Source: Citrobacter portucalensis
GTDB taxonomy: Bacteria > Pseudomonadota > Gammaproteobacteria > Enterobacterales > Enterobacteriaceae
NCBI RefSeq assembly: GCF_002042885.1
Contig: NZ_MVFY01000009.1
Span: forward strand, 124,001-188,000
Direction of reading: 5' to 3'
Length of the DNA: 64,000 nucleotides
Of this stretch, positions 9,857-17,966 are shown one piece after another. The number at the start of each line of letters is the position of its first letter. Position 1 is the first letter of the stretch. The notes beneath the pieces are model-generated. The model was not told the DNA's origin and ran no database searches. It was given only the letters and a program-made list of their open reading frames with translations. The translations under genes were made by a program, and so were the position numbers.

Positions 9857-10363
9857 TCAGAACGTTTTCGCCCACCACAACCGAAGTTTCATGCCCCAGT
9901 AGCTGGTCCAGCCGCTGGTGGTTGATACTACCCGACCTTGTGACATCACCACCAGCGTGGGCGTGACGCTGATTGCCCAACTGCGGGAAATGGCCCCGTT
10001 CGCATCATTGATGACCGGAAAGTCCACGCCTTTACGCGACAGCCAGCGAGATACCTCAGCTTCATTTCCGGAACGTAACGCAATGGTCATCACATTTTCC
10101 CCTTCCGAACGCAGCCTGGCGACTTCCGGCGTCGTGAAGCGGCATACGCCGCACCAGCTCGCCCAGAAATAAAGCAACACCGGCTCGTCTTTGCTGAGCG
10201 CCGCCAGCGTGACGGTTTCACCATCCAGTGTTTGTAAAGGCGTGCTGTCAAAGGAGGCAGGGAGATGCGGCGCGCGCCAGGCATCCATCAACAGCATTGT
10301 CCCCGCCAACAGCGCCAGTAAGATCAGCCCTTCGCGCAACCAGCGGCGCAGTTTACTGAGCAT
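9857..10363 (-). CDS. scsD: Membrane-anchored thioredoxin-like ScsD
   Basis: A 168-residue TlpA/thioredoxin-like protein. An N-terminal membrane anchor (about residues 12-27, LILLALLAGTMLLMDAW) places the thioredoxin domain in the periplasm. The active site is WASWCGVCR with cysteines 71 and 74. The cis-proline region is SVTPTLVVM. The start at 10363 (MLSKLRRWLREG) overlaps scsC by 11 bases, indicating translational coupling; the longer frame extends into scsC and is not used. The Salmonella scs genes were described as suppressors of copper sensitivity; ScsD is the least characterised of the set. Confidence 0.92.
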   Translation of the reverse strand: MLSKLRRWLREGLILLALLAGTMLLMDAWRAPHLPASFDSTPLQTLDGETVTLAALSKDEPVLLYFWASWCGVCRFTTPEVARLRSEGENVMTIALRSGNEAEVSRWLSRKGVDFPVINDANGAISRSWAISVTPTLVVMSQGRVVSTTSGWTSYWGMKLRLWWAKTF

Positions 10364-10976
10364 TGGCCGCCGCCAGTTTTTCTTTAACCACTTCCTCAAG
10401 GGTTTCCCACGACACAGCCCCGGGAATGAGTTCATCACCAATAATCGTTGCCGGGGTTCCCTGCACCCCCACCAGTCGCGCCAGTTGCAGGTTAGTGCTC
10501 AGCGTTTCAGCACTTTGGGCGTCCAGCGTCACCGGACTGGCCCCCGCTTTTTCCTGCGCCTGTTTGATACTGACGTCGGTATGATAGCCCTTCTTCTGCA
10601 TCAATTTTTCATGTAATGCCAGGGACTGTTGCGGATGCTCATGCCATGTCGTCAGCACGGTCCGCGCCGCCAGTTCCGAACTTTCACCTTTAAACGGCAG
10701 CGGTTTAATCACTACCGCCACGTCAGGGTATTTCTGCACAATTTTTTCCAGCATTGGATCCAACTGCTTGCAGTATGGGCAGTTGTAATCGGTGAAGTTT
10801 ATCAGGGTCAGTTTCGCCTGCTTCGCGCCAATCCGCGGGCTGTTGGGATCGTTAAACAAGGCTTCCTGAATTAATGCTTCAATTTGCTTTTCCTGTTCCG
10901 GGGTAAACGGCGCAGGCTCTTTCGCGATACTGACGGCAGAAAACAGGGTTAACAACAGAACAATCATCATTTTCAT
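10353..10976 (-). CDS. scsC: Periplasmic DsbA/DsbG-like thiol oxidoreductase ScsC
   Basis: A 207-residue exported protein with signal peptide MKMMIVLLLTLFSAVSIA. A helical N-terminal stretch follows, which in the wider family serves trimerisation. The thioredoxin fold has active site CPYC (Cys66, Cys69) in FTDYNCPYCKQLDPM, and the cis-proline motif is GTPATIIG. ScsC acts in disulfide shuffling and copper tolerance and receives electrons from ScsB. It overlaps scsB by 4 bases (ATGA) and scsD by 11, so scsBCD is one operon. Confidence 0.94.
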   Translation of the reverse strand: MKMMIVLLLTLFSAVSIAKEPAPFTPEQEKQIEALIQEALFNDPNSPRIGAKQAKLTLINFTDYNCPYCKQLDPMLEKIVQKYPDVAVVIKPLPFKGESSELAARTVLTTWHEHPQQSLALHEKLMQKKGYHTDVSIKQAQEKAGASPVTLDAQSAETLSTNLQLARLVGVQGTPATIIGDELIPGAVSWETLEEVVKEKLAAANAQ

Positions 10977-12853
10977 GGGGTTACTCCTTTGGCATCATTC
11001 AACGTTTGCAGTACCGCATCGCGGGTTAACAACGTGGGTAACGCCTGGCCATCCGGCAGACCGGGGCCATAAATTTGGTTATACGGCACAGCAACCTGGC
11101 CGCGTTTTTTTAGAAATTCGGTAATAGCTTCAGAAGGGAGTGTCCAGTCGCCGCGCAGCGCCACCACATCCGGCTGTTGCAATGCGGCCTGTACGTCTTC
11201 TTTATGCAACACGTTGTATTTGTTTACCTTACAGGTGATGCACCAGTCGGCTGTGACGTCAATGAACACGCGCTTATGTTGCGCCAGCGCATCCTCAATC
11301 GCCTGCTCGCTTAGCGGTTGCCAGTTCACGCTTTCTTTAGCGCTACTTTGTCCGCTAAACCCTAAGTGTGGGAGCAGCAACGTCGCAAGCCAGATAGCCG
11401 AACCCAGCATCATCACGCCAAGCAGACGCCGCAAAATATTCATCCACCGCCCTGGCCGCGGCAAACGCAGCGCCAGACCGGGACGCAGGGCCACCAGCAG
11501 CCACGGTAAGCTCATCCCCAGCCCAAGTGCGATAAACAATCCCCACAACGTCGGCAGCGAAGCGGTCAATGCTACCGCCACCGCCGTTCCCAGAAACGGG
11601 GCACTGCACGGCGTGGCAAGCAGTGTCGCAAATGCACCTTGCCAGAAATGTCCCGACAGTCCGTTGCCGCCGTGAGTCGCCAGCGTGGTGGTCATTGCAG
11701 AAGGGAGTCGGAATTCAAACCAACCGAACAGGCTGGCGCTGAACGTCAGCATCACTAGCACCATGACGCCAATGAACCACGGATTCTGAAACTGGATCCC
11801 CCAGCCAAGGGCCTGATTGGTTAAACGCAGTACCGTCATCAAAAGCGCCAGTGCCATAAACGAGACCAGTATTCCGGCTACCGATGCGAGGAACTGACGA
11901 CGGATCTGGCGACGACTTTTTTCCTCGACCAGCAAAATAGATCCCAGCTTCATGCCCAGAACCGGTAACACACAAGGCATCAGATTGAGGATCAAACCGC
12001 CCATCAGTGCCATGAACACCACTTGCCACAGTGGGAGTGAGGCGTTCTCAACAACCGGGGCTTCGCCAATCGCAAGACGACTCTCCTGGGCAACACCGTT
12101 GTCTGCCAGCACCAGCGTGACTGACTTACCACGCAGATCCGGCGCGCCTTCTCCCCAACCGTCATGTACAGGTACCGTAGCGCGTAACGTCTCCCCCTCA
12201 ACATGAATTTGCGGCATGCCAAAATCCGCATCATCAACAGCATCCAGATACAGCCCTGGTTCAGTCCAGCCTCCCGCACGGCGAGCCTCGACGACTAACT
12301 CTCCCGCCCGTGCGCCAGCGCTCAGAGCATCGGTCAGGCCGCTGGCAAGTGGGATCTGTCCCATCGCCTGAGCATAGTCATGTGCAAAAGTCGGGTCCTG
12401 GGCTGTGGGCGTCACGGAAAAAGGAAAATCCGTCAACAGGCAAACGTTGCTACAGGTGGATAGCGTCAAAACGCCGCTGAGCGTGGCGGGCGCTCTACCG
12501 CGCACCACCATCGGGAACGTCACCTTATCGTGATACCCCTGAGTAGTGATATTGGCGACCTCAAAACGAGCAGGGGTTGGCCAGAACCAGTCGACCGCGG
12601 GCATTTCCCCTTTCCAGGCGATAGCAGGTGCAACGCCTCCCTCGCCCGGAGAACGCCAGTAGGTTTTCCAGCCGTCCTCCAGTTTGACATCCAGCAACAG
12701 ACGGGTTTCTCCGCCTGCGGACGTATCAGCGCGTAACCGCACGCTGGCGTGATCGTTATCGGGTGAACGCAGCCAGCCGGGTTCAGCCGCCCAAGATACG
12801 GGCAGCCATAGCAATAACAGACAGAGCAGCGCCTGTCTGAAAACAGTCATCAT
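10973..12853 (-). CDS. scsB: DsbD-like membrane electron transporter ScsB
   Basis: A 626-residue protein that moves electrons from cytoplasmic thioredoxin to the periplasmic ScsC. A signal peptide (MMTVFRQALLCLLLLWLPVSWA) leads to an N-terminal periplasmic domain with a STCSNVCLLTDFP cysteine pair. The central transmembrane domain has the redox cysteines in LMPCVLPVLGMK and ATPCSAPFLGTA. The C-terminal thioredoxin domain has DVTADWCITCKVNK. The three-domain layout is as in DsbD, but the N-terminal domain is of the ScsB type. It is first in the scsBCD transcription unit and follows scsA after 48 bases on the same strand. Confidence 0.94.
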   Translation of the reverse strand: MMTVFRQALLCLLLLWLPVSWAAEPGWLRSPDNDHASVRLRADTSAGGETRLLLDVKLEDGWKTYWRSPGEGGVAPAIAWKGEMPAVDWFWPTPARFEVANITTQGYHDKVTFPMVVRGRAPATLSGVLTLSTCSNVCLLTDFPFSVTPTAQDPTFAHDYAQAMGQIPLASGLTDALSAGARAGELVVEARRAGGWTEPGLYLDAVDDADFGMPQIHVEGETLRATVPVHDGWGEGAPDLRGKSVTLVLADNGVAQESRLAIGEAPVVENASLPLWQVVFMALMGGLILNLMPCVLPVLGMKLGSILLVEEKSRRQIRRQFLASVAGILVSFMALALLMTVLRLTNQALGWGIQFQNPWFIGVMVLVMLTFSASLFGWFEFRLPSAMTTTLATHGGNGLSGHFWQGAFATLLATPCSAPFLGTAVAVALTASLPTLWGLFIALGLGMSLPWLLVALRPGLALRLPRPGRWMNILRRLLGVMMLGSAIWLATLLLPHLGFSGQSSAKESVNWQPLSEQAIEDALAQHKRVFIDVTADWCITCKVNKYNVLHKEDVQAALQQPDVVALRGDWTLPSEAITEFLKKRGQVAVPYNQIYGPGLPDGQALPTLLTRDAVLQTLNDAKGVTP

Positions 12854-12901
12854 AGTTTTTCTCCGTGAATAATTATCTAACAGTCAGCAACGGCTGTTCT
12901 G

Positions 12902-13264
12902 TCATTCACGGAAGACGCAAAATCGGAGATGCACCCGGAGAGTGGGCGGCGAGATGGCTCGCGGTGGGAAAAAAGGTAGACGAAACGCCCGTACTGGCGC
13001 CAGCAACGACAGCAGCAGGCACAGCACCAGAATAGCACCTTCAAACAATACGGGTGGCGCAGCCAGTAATGATTTCGCACTCAGTTCACAAGGGGTAACG
13101 GGTGAGGCCTCATCGGTCTGCACTTGTGCGCTGGCGACAACGCTTGTAACGGCGGTATCCATCTGCAACGCGTGCAGGCCCGCCATGCGTTGTGCGGTGC
13201 AAACCATCACCACAACACATGCCAGACAGAGGAACCACCATCCCATCCGTTGACGTTTCGCCAT
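12902..13264 (-). CDS. scsA: Copper-sensitivity suppressor ScsA
   Basis: A 120-residue small membrane protein. The start at 13264 (MAKRQRMGWWF) with GAGGG upstream is preferred over the ATG 5 codons earlier. Two hydrophobic segments (roughly residues 8-25 and 75-92) flank a loop with PVTPCELSA. Cysteines also occur in the first segment (FLCLACVVVMVC) and near the C-terminus. Salmonella ScsA has this size and position. It is reported to protect against copper or peroxide stress, mechanism unknown. The 48-base gap to scsB allows a separate scsB promoter. Confidence 0.85.
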   Translation of the reverse strand: MAKRQRMGWWFLCLACVVVMVCTAQRMAGLHALQMDTAVTSVVASAQVQTDEASPVTPCELSAKSLLAAPPVLFEGAILVLCLLLSLLAPVRAFRLPFFPPRAISPPTLRVHLRFCVFRE

Positions 13265-13334
13265 TATACCCTCACTCATTGATGCGAGTTATCTTAACCA
13301 CTCGCCAGGTTTTGGCAACCTTTCCGCTGTAAAG

Positions 13335-13739
13335 TTATGTCCTGCCATCTGCTGGATATACCGCGATTTCAATCAGATTGAGATCGGGATCCCTGACATA
13401 CACCGAGCGAATAGGTCCTGTCGCACCGGTACGTGCAACGGGCCCTTCAATAATCTCGACTCCGTGGGTTTGAAACGTCTCCATCACCTCTTCCAGCGTA
13501 CGCGTGGTGATAAAACATAAATCCAGCGCCCCCGGCGTTGGCGCGTAGGCTTTGGGTTCAAACTCTTTTCCCCGAATGTGGAGATTGATTTTCTGATTGC
13601 CAAAGACGAAGGCTTTCCGACCTTGCGCGAAGGTTTCCAGCCTCATGCCTAAAAGCTCGACATAGAAACGAACGCAAGCCTCTTCATGATTGGTGGTTAG
13701 TACCAGGTGATCCAGGTGGTCGATCATAGCGATATCCAT
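13335..13739 (-). CDS. VOC (glyoxalase/bleomycin-resistance/dioxygenase) superfamily protein
   Basis: A 134-residue single-domain VOC protein. The two half-repeats start at MIDHLDHLVLTT and at ALDLCFITT. Metal-ligand candidates are the early His (DHLDHLVL), the E in the NLHIRGKEF region, and the terminal DPDLNLIEIAVYP, typical of lactoylglutathione-lyase-like members. The start could also be the second ATG at 13727, which has GGATATC spaced 4 bases before it. Substrate is unknown; homologues in Salmonella are annotated as virulence-linked glyoxalases. It stands alone between scsA and an AT-rich gap. Confidence 0.85.
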   Translation of the reverse strand: MDIAMIDHLDHLVLTTNHEEACVRFYVELLGMRLETFAQGRKAFVFGNQKINLHIRGKEFEPKAYAPTPGALDLCFITTRTLEEVMETFQTHGVEIIEGPVARTGATGPIRSVYVRDPDLNLIEIAVYPADGRT

Positions 13740-14135
13740 TTGGGTTGCTCATCTCTGACACTTACCCTATTCATTCACGCGCGACAAGAAAAAGAAAATC
13801 TACGGAGTTATTTGCAGAACTTAACGCAACAACCTGTAATTCACGCTTTAAAAACGAAATGATAATTAATCATATTCCCGCCTTTATTTATTACACTATA
13901 ACATTGCTAAAAACACCCCTGAAAATATCACCCAAGTTATCATTCACTATTTACGAAGAATGCCAAAAGATATTTCCATGACAGCACACAGATAATGCCC
14001 ACCACGTACTGATGCGTAAATGAAAGTAAGGGTCAGCGCATTTCCAGAGAATTTCCTTATTATATTCAGACGCAATGAATAACGTATTCATTAGCAGATA
14101 ATTTGTTTATTAAATGTTATTTAGAGTATATGGAA
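13740..14135. other. AT-rich intergenic gap before the dsbA-like gene
   Basis: About 395 bases, clearly richer in A+T than the flanking backbone. A 78-codon frame at 13745-13981 has no recognisable features and atypical composition, so I do not call it a gene. The promoters of the VOC gene (left) and the dsbA-like gene (right) should be here. No repeats or integrase remnants were seen. Confidence 0.55.
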
Positions 14136-14759
14136 ATGAAAAAATATTTATTACCCCTGATTGGGTTACTTTTTACAGTTAGCGCTCAGGCAGCATCATT
14201 TACCGACGGCAAAGAGTATATCTCACTGGAAAAACCTGTCGCTTCCGCTCCAGCCGCACTGAAGTTTTTCTCATTCTATTGCCCTTCCTGTTATCAGTAC
14301 GATGAAGTTTTTGAAATCACTGATAACGTGAAAAAAGTATTGCCTGCAGATGTCAAACTCACCGAATACCACGTCGACTTTTTAGGTCCGCTGGGGCAAG
14401 ACATGACCCACGCCTGGTCCGTCGCCATGCTGTTGAACGTACAAGATAAAGTTAAGCCGTTGCTTTTTGATGCCGTTCAGAAAAAACAAACCGTTAAAAC
14501 AGCGGACGATATTCGTAACGTATTTATCAGCGCGGGCGTCAGCGCCAGTGATTATGATGCGGCATGGAATAGCTTTGCCGTGAAATCACTGACCGCTAAG
14601 CAGCAAGAAATGGCGAAGGCAGTTGATTTAACCGGTGTGCCCGCCATTTTTATCAACGGAAAATATATGATCAATCCAAAAGGACTGAAGTCAGATGATC
14701 TTAATGCATTCGTGCAAAACTATGCTGATACGGTCCGCTTCCTGATAAGCAAATCCTGA
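14136..14759 (+). CDS. Periplasmic DsbA paralogue with CPSC active site
   Basis: A 207-residue exported thiol:disulfide oxidoreductase, aligned by eye to E. coli DsbA along its whole length. A signal peptide MKKYLLPLIGLLFTVSAQA is seen. The active site is FSFYCPSCYQYDE with Cys49 and Cys52. The helical insert carries AWSVAMLLNVQDKV, and the cis-proline motif is LTGVPAIFINGKY. E. coli DsbA has CPHC and, as I recall, Salmonella SrgA has CPPC, so the serine at the variable site is unusual and should change the redox potential. The start at 14136 mimics the DsbA family start and has GAG 9 bases before; 14130 and 14103 are in-frame alternatives. It probably oxidises a restricted set of exported partners. 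It sits near scsABCD but on the opposite strand. Confidence 0.9.
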   Translation: MKKYLLPLIGLLFTVSAQAASFTDGKEYISLEKPVASAPAALKFFSFYCPSCYQYDEVFEITDNVKKVLPADVKLTEYHVDFLGPLGQDMTHAWSVAMLLNVQDKVKPLLFDAVQKKQTVKTADDIRNVFISAGVSASDYDAAWNSFAVKSLTAKQQEMAKAVDLTGVPAIFINGKYMINPKGLKSDDLNAFVQNYADTVRFLISKS

Positions 14760-14781
14760 TGTTTAGCTAATCTCATTTTTC

Positions 14782-14828
14782 GCACCACACAACAGATGCC
14801 GTAACCTCGACTGCGCTGTTGGTGGTGC
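14782..14828. repeat. Long inverted repeat between the dsbA-like gene and cbpA
   Basis: GCACCAC-A-CAACAG at left pairs with CTGTTG-GTGGTGC at right: 13 base pairs with one bulged A and a 20-base loop. It lies 23 bases past the dsbA-like stop. No T-run follows on either side, so it is at best a non-canonical terminator or an mRNA 3'-end stabiliser. Confidence 0.6.
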
Positions 14829-14964
14829 AATGCCTGCATCGTTTATCGCAATATCCTCCCTTCCCGGTTGGCATTCGCCGTTATCAGGATTACCCTAAAC
14901 TTAGCGGTGATACCTGTTGTCAGGGTTCACCTTCTGCAAGTGTTGATTTACACGAGAGAACGCT

Positions 14965-15885
14965 ATGGAATTAAAGGATTATTACGCCATTATGGGCGTG
15001 AAACCGACAGACGATCTCAAGACAATCAAGACCGCCTATCGTCGACTCGCCCGTAAATATCATCCTGATGTCAGCAAAGAGACTGACGCAGAGGCCCGGT
15101 TTAAAGAGGTTGCAGAAGCCTGGGAAGTATTGAGTGATGAGCAGCGACGCGCCGAGTACGACCAGCTGTGGCAGCACCGCAACGACCCACAGTTCAGCCG
15201 TCAATTCCAGCAAGGAGAGAATCAAAGCTACAGCGCCGAAGATTTCGACGATATCTTCTCCTCCATTTTTGGCCAGCGTGCGCACCAGTCGCGCCAGCGC
15301 CCTGCCAGCCGCGGGCACGACATTGAAATTGAAGTTGCCGTATTCCTCGAAGAAACGCTTACTGAGCATAGCCGCACTATCAGTTACAACCTGCCAGTCT
15401 ATAATGCGTTTGGCATGGTAGAACGAGAAATTCCTAAAACGCTGAATGTGAAAATTCCGGCTGGCGTCGGTAACGGTCAGCGTATCCGTCTGAAAGGCCA
15501 GGGTACCCCCGGCGAAAACGGTGGACCGAACGGTGATTTGTGGCTGGTGATTCATATTGCGCCGCATCCGCTGTTCGATATTGTTAATCAGGATCTGGAA
15601 GTTGTCGTTCCCCTCGCGCCGTGGGAAGCTGCGCTGGGTGCGAAAGTTACCGTTCCGACGTTGAAAGAGAGCATCCTGCTGACCATTCCTGCAGGCAGTC
15701 AGGCCGGTCAGCGACTCCGCATTAAGGGCAAGGGTCTGGTAAGTAAAAAACATACCGGCGATTTGTATGCGGTGATCAAGATCGTCATGCCACCGAAACC
15801 TGACGACGCCAGTGCCGCCCTGTGGCAACAACTGGCGGATGCACAAAAGACCTTTGATCCGCGCAAAGAGTGGGGGAAAGCATAA
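14965..15885 (+). CDS. cbpA: Curved DNA-binding protein / DnaJ-type co-chaperone CbpA
   Basis: A 306-residue class II J-protein. CbpA stimulates DnaK and also binds curved DNA in stationary phase. The J-domain occupies residues 1-70 with the HPD motif in [11 protein letters not shown] Gly/Gln-rich linker with [11 protein letters not shown] follows, then two C-terminal beta domains ([40 protein letters not shown]). There is no zinc-finger region, unlike DnaJ. Its stop overlaps the cbpM start (TAATG), so the antagonist is translationally coupled. Confidence 0.97.
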   Translation: MELKDYYAIMGVKPTDDLKTIKTAYRRLARKYHPDVSKETDAEARFKEVAEAWEVLSDEQRRAEYDQLWQHRNDPQFSRQFQQGENQSYSAEDFDDIFSSIFGQRAHQSRQRPASRGHDIEIEVAVFLEETLTEHSRTISYNLPVYNAFGMVEREIPKTLNVKIPAGVGNGQRIRLKGQGTPGENGGPNGDLWLVIHIAPHPLFDIVNQDLEVVVPLAPWEAALGAKVTVPTLKESILLTIPAGSQAGQRLRIKGKGLVSKKHTGDLYAVIKIVMPPKPDDASAALWQQLADAQKTFDPRKEWGKA

Positions 15886-16178
15886 TGGCTAACGTTACCG
15901 TCACTTTTACCATTACAGAATTTTGTCTGTACACCGGTGTGTCAGAAGAAGAACTGCATGAGATTGTCGGCTTAGGGGTGATAGAACCTCATGAAGACGA
16001 GACGTTTGACGATCATGCGCTGACAGTAATGCGTCGCGCGGTGCGCCTGCGTCAGGAGCTGGAACTTGACTGGCCAGGGATTGCCGTTGCGCTGACGTTG
16101 CTGGAGGAGAACGCTCAGTTACGCCAGGAAAACCGCCTGCTGCGCCAGCGCCTGTCTCGCTTTATCAGCCATCCTTAG
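15885..16178 (+). CDS. cbpM: CbpA modulator CbpM
   Basis: A 97-residue protein that binds the CbpA J-domain and blocks both its co-chaperone and DNA-binding activity. The N-terminal [35 protein letters not shown] is MerR-HTH-like, and a C-terminal coiled coil ([19 protein letters not shown]) is obvious. It is about four residues shorter than the 101 of E. coli, the difference lying in the middle ([11 protein letters not shown]). The start ATG overlaps the cbpA stop by one base; an in-frame ATG at 15870 lies inside cbpA. Confidence 0.95.
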   Translation: MANVTVTFTITEFCLYTGVSEEELHEIVGLGVIEPHEDETFDDHALTVMRRAVRLRQELELDWPGIAVALTLLEENAQLRQENRLLRQRLSRFISHP

Positions 16179-16185
16179 TATGTCA

Positions 16186-16210
16186 GGACCAGCATGGTGC
16201 TGGTCCTTTT
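16186..16210 (+). terminator. Terminator of cbpAM
   Basis: GGACCAGCA-TGG-TGCTGGTCC, nine perfect pairs, followed by TTTT, 8 bases after the cbpM stop. Confidence 0.9.
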
Positions 16211-16299
16211 ATTATCCGCCCCGCGCTCTTAATGACATTGCCCAGCAGATGGCATACAGTCTGAGATAAGAATTATCTTAAACAATAAGACGTTGAGTC

Positions 16300-16986
16300 A
16301 TGCAGCTTAAATCCCTCACGAAAGGTCGTTTTCACAACATCTGGCAGCAGGATGATGCCTTGATTGAGAAGATATTTCAGGAACTGCTCTCTGAAACGCA
16401 GATTATCCAGGAAGATGAGTATCTATACCGCCAGGGACAGGTTGTCGATCGACTGATCATGGTGCAATCCGGAAGAATTTCGCTGCGTTATAGCGCGGAG
16501 AATGGCCGCCGATTCCAGTTGGGCGCCATGGAATGCGACGAGCAGCTGTTTGGTGAAATGGAGTTTTTTACCGGGTATCGCTGCCAGCTTGATATCGTCG
16601 CGGAAGAACCACTGACCGTAGCGGTGTGCAGCTGTGACCGTCTGGAAGAAGCGCTAAATCAGCACCCCAGACTGGCGATATTTTTTGCCAGTGCAATGGC
16701 GATTGATTATCAGGATATGCTGGAAATCTTCCTGCACCGGATGCTCTACCCTATCGTACATAACGTGGCGTATGACCTGTATCGCCAGCATCAGAACAAG
16801 CAGCCGATGGATGGTTTCCATAAAAAATACCAGGAAGCTGAGCGATTCGGCACAACCGACCGGGTCTATCGGCGGGCGGTTAAAGCGCTGACGGATGCCG
16901 GGCTGGTAACGCGAACGAAACAAGGACTGGAAATTAAGGATCTGGATGGGCTGCGTAAATTTCTCGGCAATGACATCATTGACTGA
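16300..16986 (+). CDS. Crp/Fnr-family transcriptional regulator
   Basis: A 228-residue protein with an N-terminal cyclic-nucleotide-binding-like barrel (EDEYLYRQGQVVDRLIMVQSG, FGEMEFFTG) and a C-terminal winged helix (FGTTDRVYRRAVKALTDAGLVTRTKQGLEIKDLDGLRKFLG). The cAMP-contacting Arg/Ser pair of true CRP is not evident, and no N-terminal Fnr-type cysteine cluster is seen. Overall it recalls the YeiL type, which in E. coli sits beside nucleoside-catabolism genes. Here it faces the Tsx-like/MFS/DeoD module on the other strand, so it may regulate it. That link is inference from position. Confidence 0.85.
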   Translation: MQLKSLTKGRFHNIWQQDDALIEKIFQELLSETQIIQEDEYLYRQGQVVDRLIMVQSGRISLRYSAENGRRFQLGAMECDEQLFGEMEFFTGYRCQLDIVAEEPLTVAVCSCDRLEEALNQHPRLAIFFASAMAIDYQDMLEIFLHRMLYPIVHNVAYDLYRQHQNKQPMDGFHKKYQEAERFGTTDRVYRRAVKALTDAGLVTRTKQGLEIKDLDGLRKFLGNDIID

Positions 16987-17021
16987 CACACCTACGCTCG
17001 TTAACAGAGCATCGGTGTGTC
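16985..17021. terminator. Hairpin between convergent crp-like and tsx-like genes
   Basis: GACACACC and GGTGTGTC pair over 8 bases, and inner GCTC/GAGC extends the stem. There is no strong T-run on either side. It lies in the convergent gap and probably serves as a weak bidirectional terminator or 3'-end stabiliser. Confidence 0.5.
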
Positions 17022-17033
17022 ATTTCGGCGCAA

Positions 17034-17870
17034 TCAGAACTTATAGGTGAGGCTGAAATAGTGACCGAGCCCGGTGGTACGCCCTGCTCCGCCGTGGTTT
17101 TCCATCAATGCCATGTTACGGAAATACTTCAGGCCATAACCGACTGCATAATGCTCTGAATGCCAGTAGATACCGTTATACCATTCAATCGCGTTATTGC
17201 TGTATAACGGTTGATTAGCAATCTTATTCGCGGCGAACTGGTAGTCAAAGTACCCCTGATAGTTCAGATAACTGCCGTTGGCAAAGGTATAGAATGGCGT
17301 CGACCAGTTAGTCGAGAACATGTAACCATCCCACTTTCCTTCGTTATCCGCACCGTAGTTTTCACGAACATAATGCGCATAGATGTTCATTCCCACCAGA
17401 CCAAACCACGGGACCTTCACATCTGTACCCAGGCCAACGTAATGTTCAAATAATTCCCGGTCGCCAATGTTATTTACCGTTGCGATATAGAATTCGTTAA
17501 ACGGCCCAACGGATAAATCTTTATTAAAAATGGCGTCCAGGGAAAAACGCGGAGATATCTTGGCAAAGAAGTTATCCCCCCCATGACGATCGTCCTGCTC
17601 GCGATCCAAAATATCAAAGAAATCCACATAACCGTACAGATCGATAATGCCAGAGCGTGCACCAAACTCCAGTTCCAGATAGGTGTCATTGCGAATACCA
17701 TATGGCACTTTCGCGTCCACACTTTGCATTAAGTTCATCTGCATCCAGTTAAAATCATTTTTACGGATGTTGCCATCAGTATAGTCAGCCGCGAATGCTT
17801 GCATACAGCTCATTGCCACTACTGCACCCAGGATTGTTTTTTTAATCATTAACTTATTGTTCTTCAGCAT
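17034..17870 (-). CDS. Tsx-like nucleoside-specific outer-membrane channel
   Basis: A 278-residue outer-membrane beta-barrel of the Tsx/OmpK nucleoside channel family. The signal peptide ends QAFA (about residue 27), then ADYTDGN. Family hallmarks are visible: YLELEFGARSGIIDLYGYVDFFDI near the N-terminus, many alternating aromatic strands, and a C-terminal HYFSLTYKF ending in phenylalanine. The start at 17870 has AAGGA upstream; an internal ATG at 17849 is less favoured. It is a paralogue type distinct from chromosomal tsx. It is last in a minus-strand set after deoD-like and MFS genes, which supports uptake of nucleosides. Confidence 0.9.
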   Translation of the reverse strand: MLKNNKLMIKKTILGAVVAMSCMQAFAADYTDGNIRKNDFNWMQMNLMQSVDAKVPYGIRNDTYLELEFGARSGIIDLYGYVDFFDILDREQDDRHGGDNFFAKISPRFSLDAIFNKDLSVGPFNEFYIATVNNIGDRELFEHYVGLGTDVKVPWFGLVGMNIYAHYVRENYGADNEGKWDGYMFSTNWSTPFYTFANGSYLNYQGYFDYQFAANKIANQPLYSNNAIEWYNGIYWHSEHYAVGYGLKYFRNMALMENHGGAGRTTGLGHYFSLTYKF

Positions 17871-17900
17871 TTTTCAATTCCTTTGAGTAAGGTTGAGTAT

Positions 17901-17926
17901 CGCCCCACCATATAAATGGTGTGGCG
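17901..17926. repeat. Intercistronic hairpin between MFS and tsx-like genes
   Basis: CGCCCCACCA and TGGTGTGGCG pair over ten positions with one mismatch around a TATAAA loop. There is no following T-run on the minus strand. It may stabilise the upstream message or attenuate transcription into the tsx-like gene. Confidence 0.5.
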
Positions 17927-17966
17927 ACTGGCTATTTAATTAAAGAGGTAAGTATTATTAGTGCTT

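Noticed and set aside
13745-13981. 78-codon frame in the AT-rich gap before the dsbA-like gene
   Set aside because: No ribosome-binding site, no recognisable motif and random-looking amino acid content. More likely chance in AT-rich DNA.
14971-15846. 291-codon minus-strand frame opposite cbpA
   Set aside because: Fully antisense to a well-conserved gene, with no start signal and no family features.
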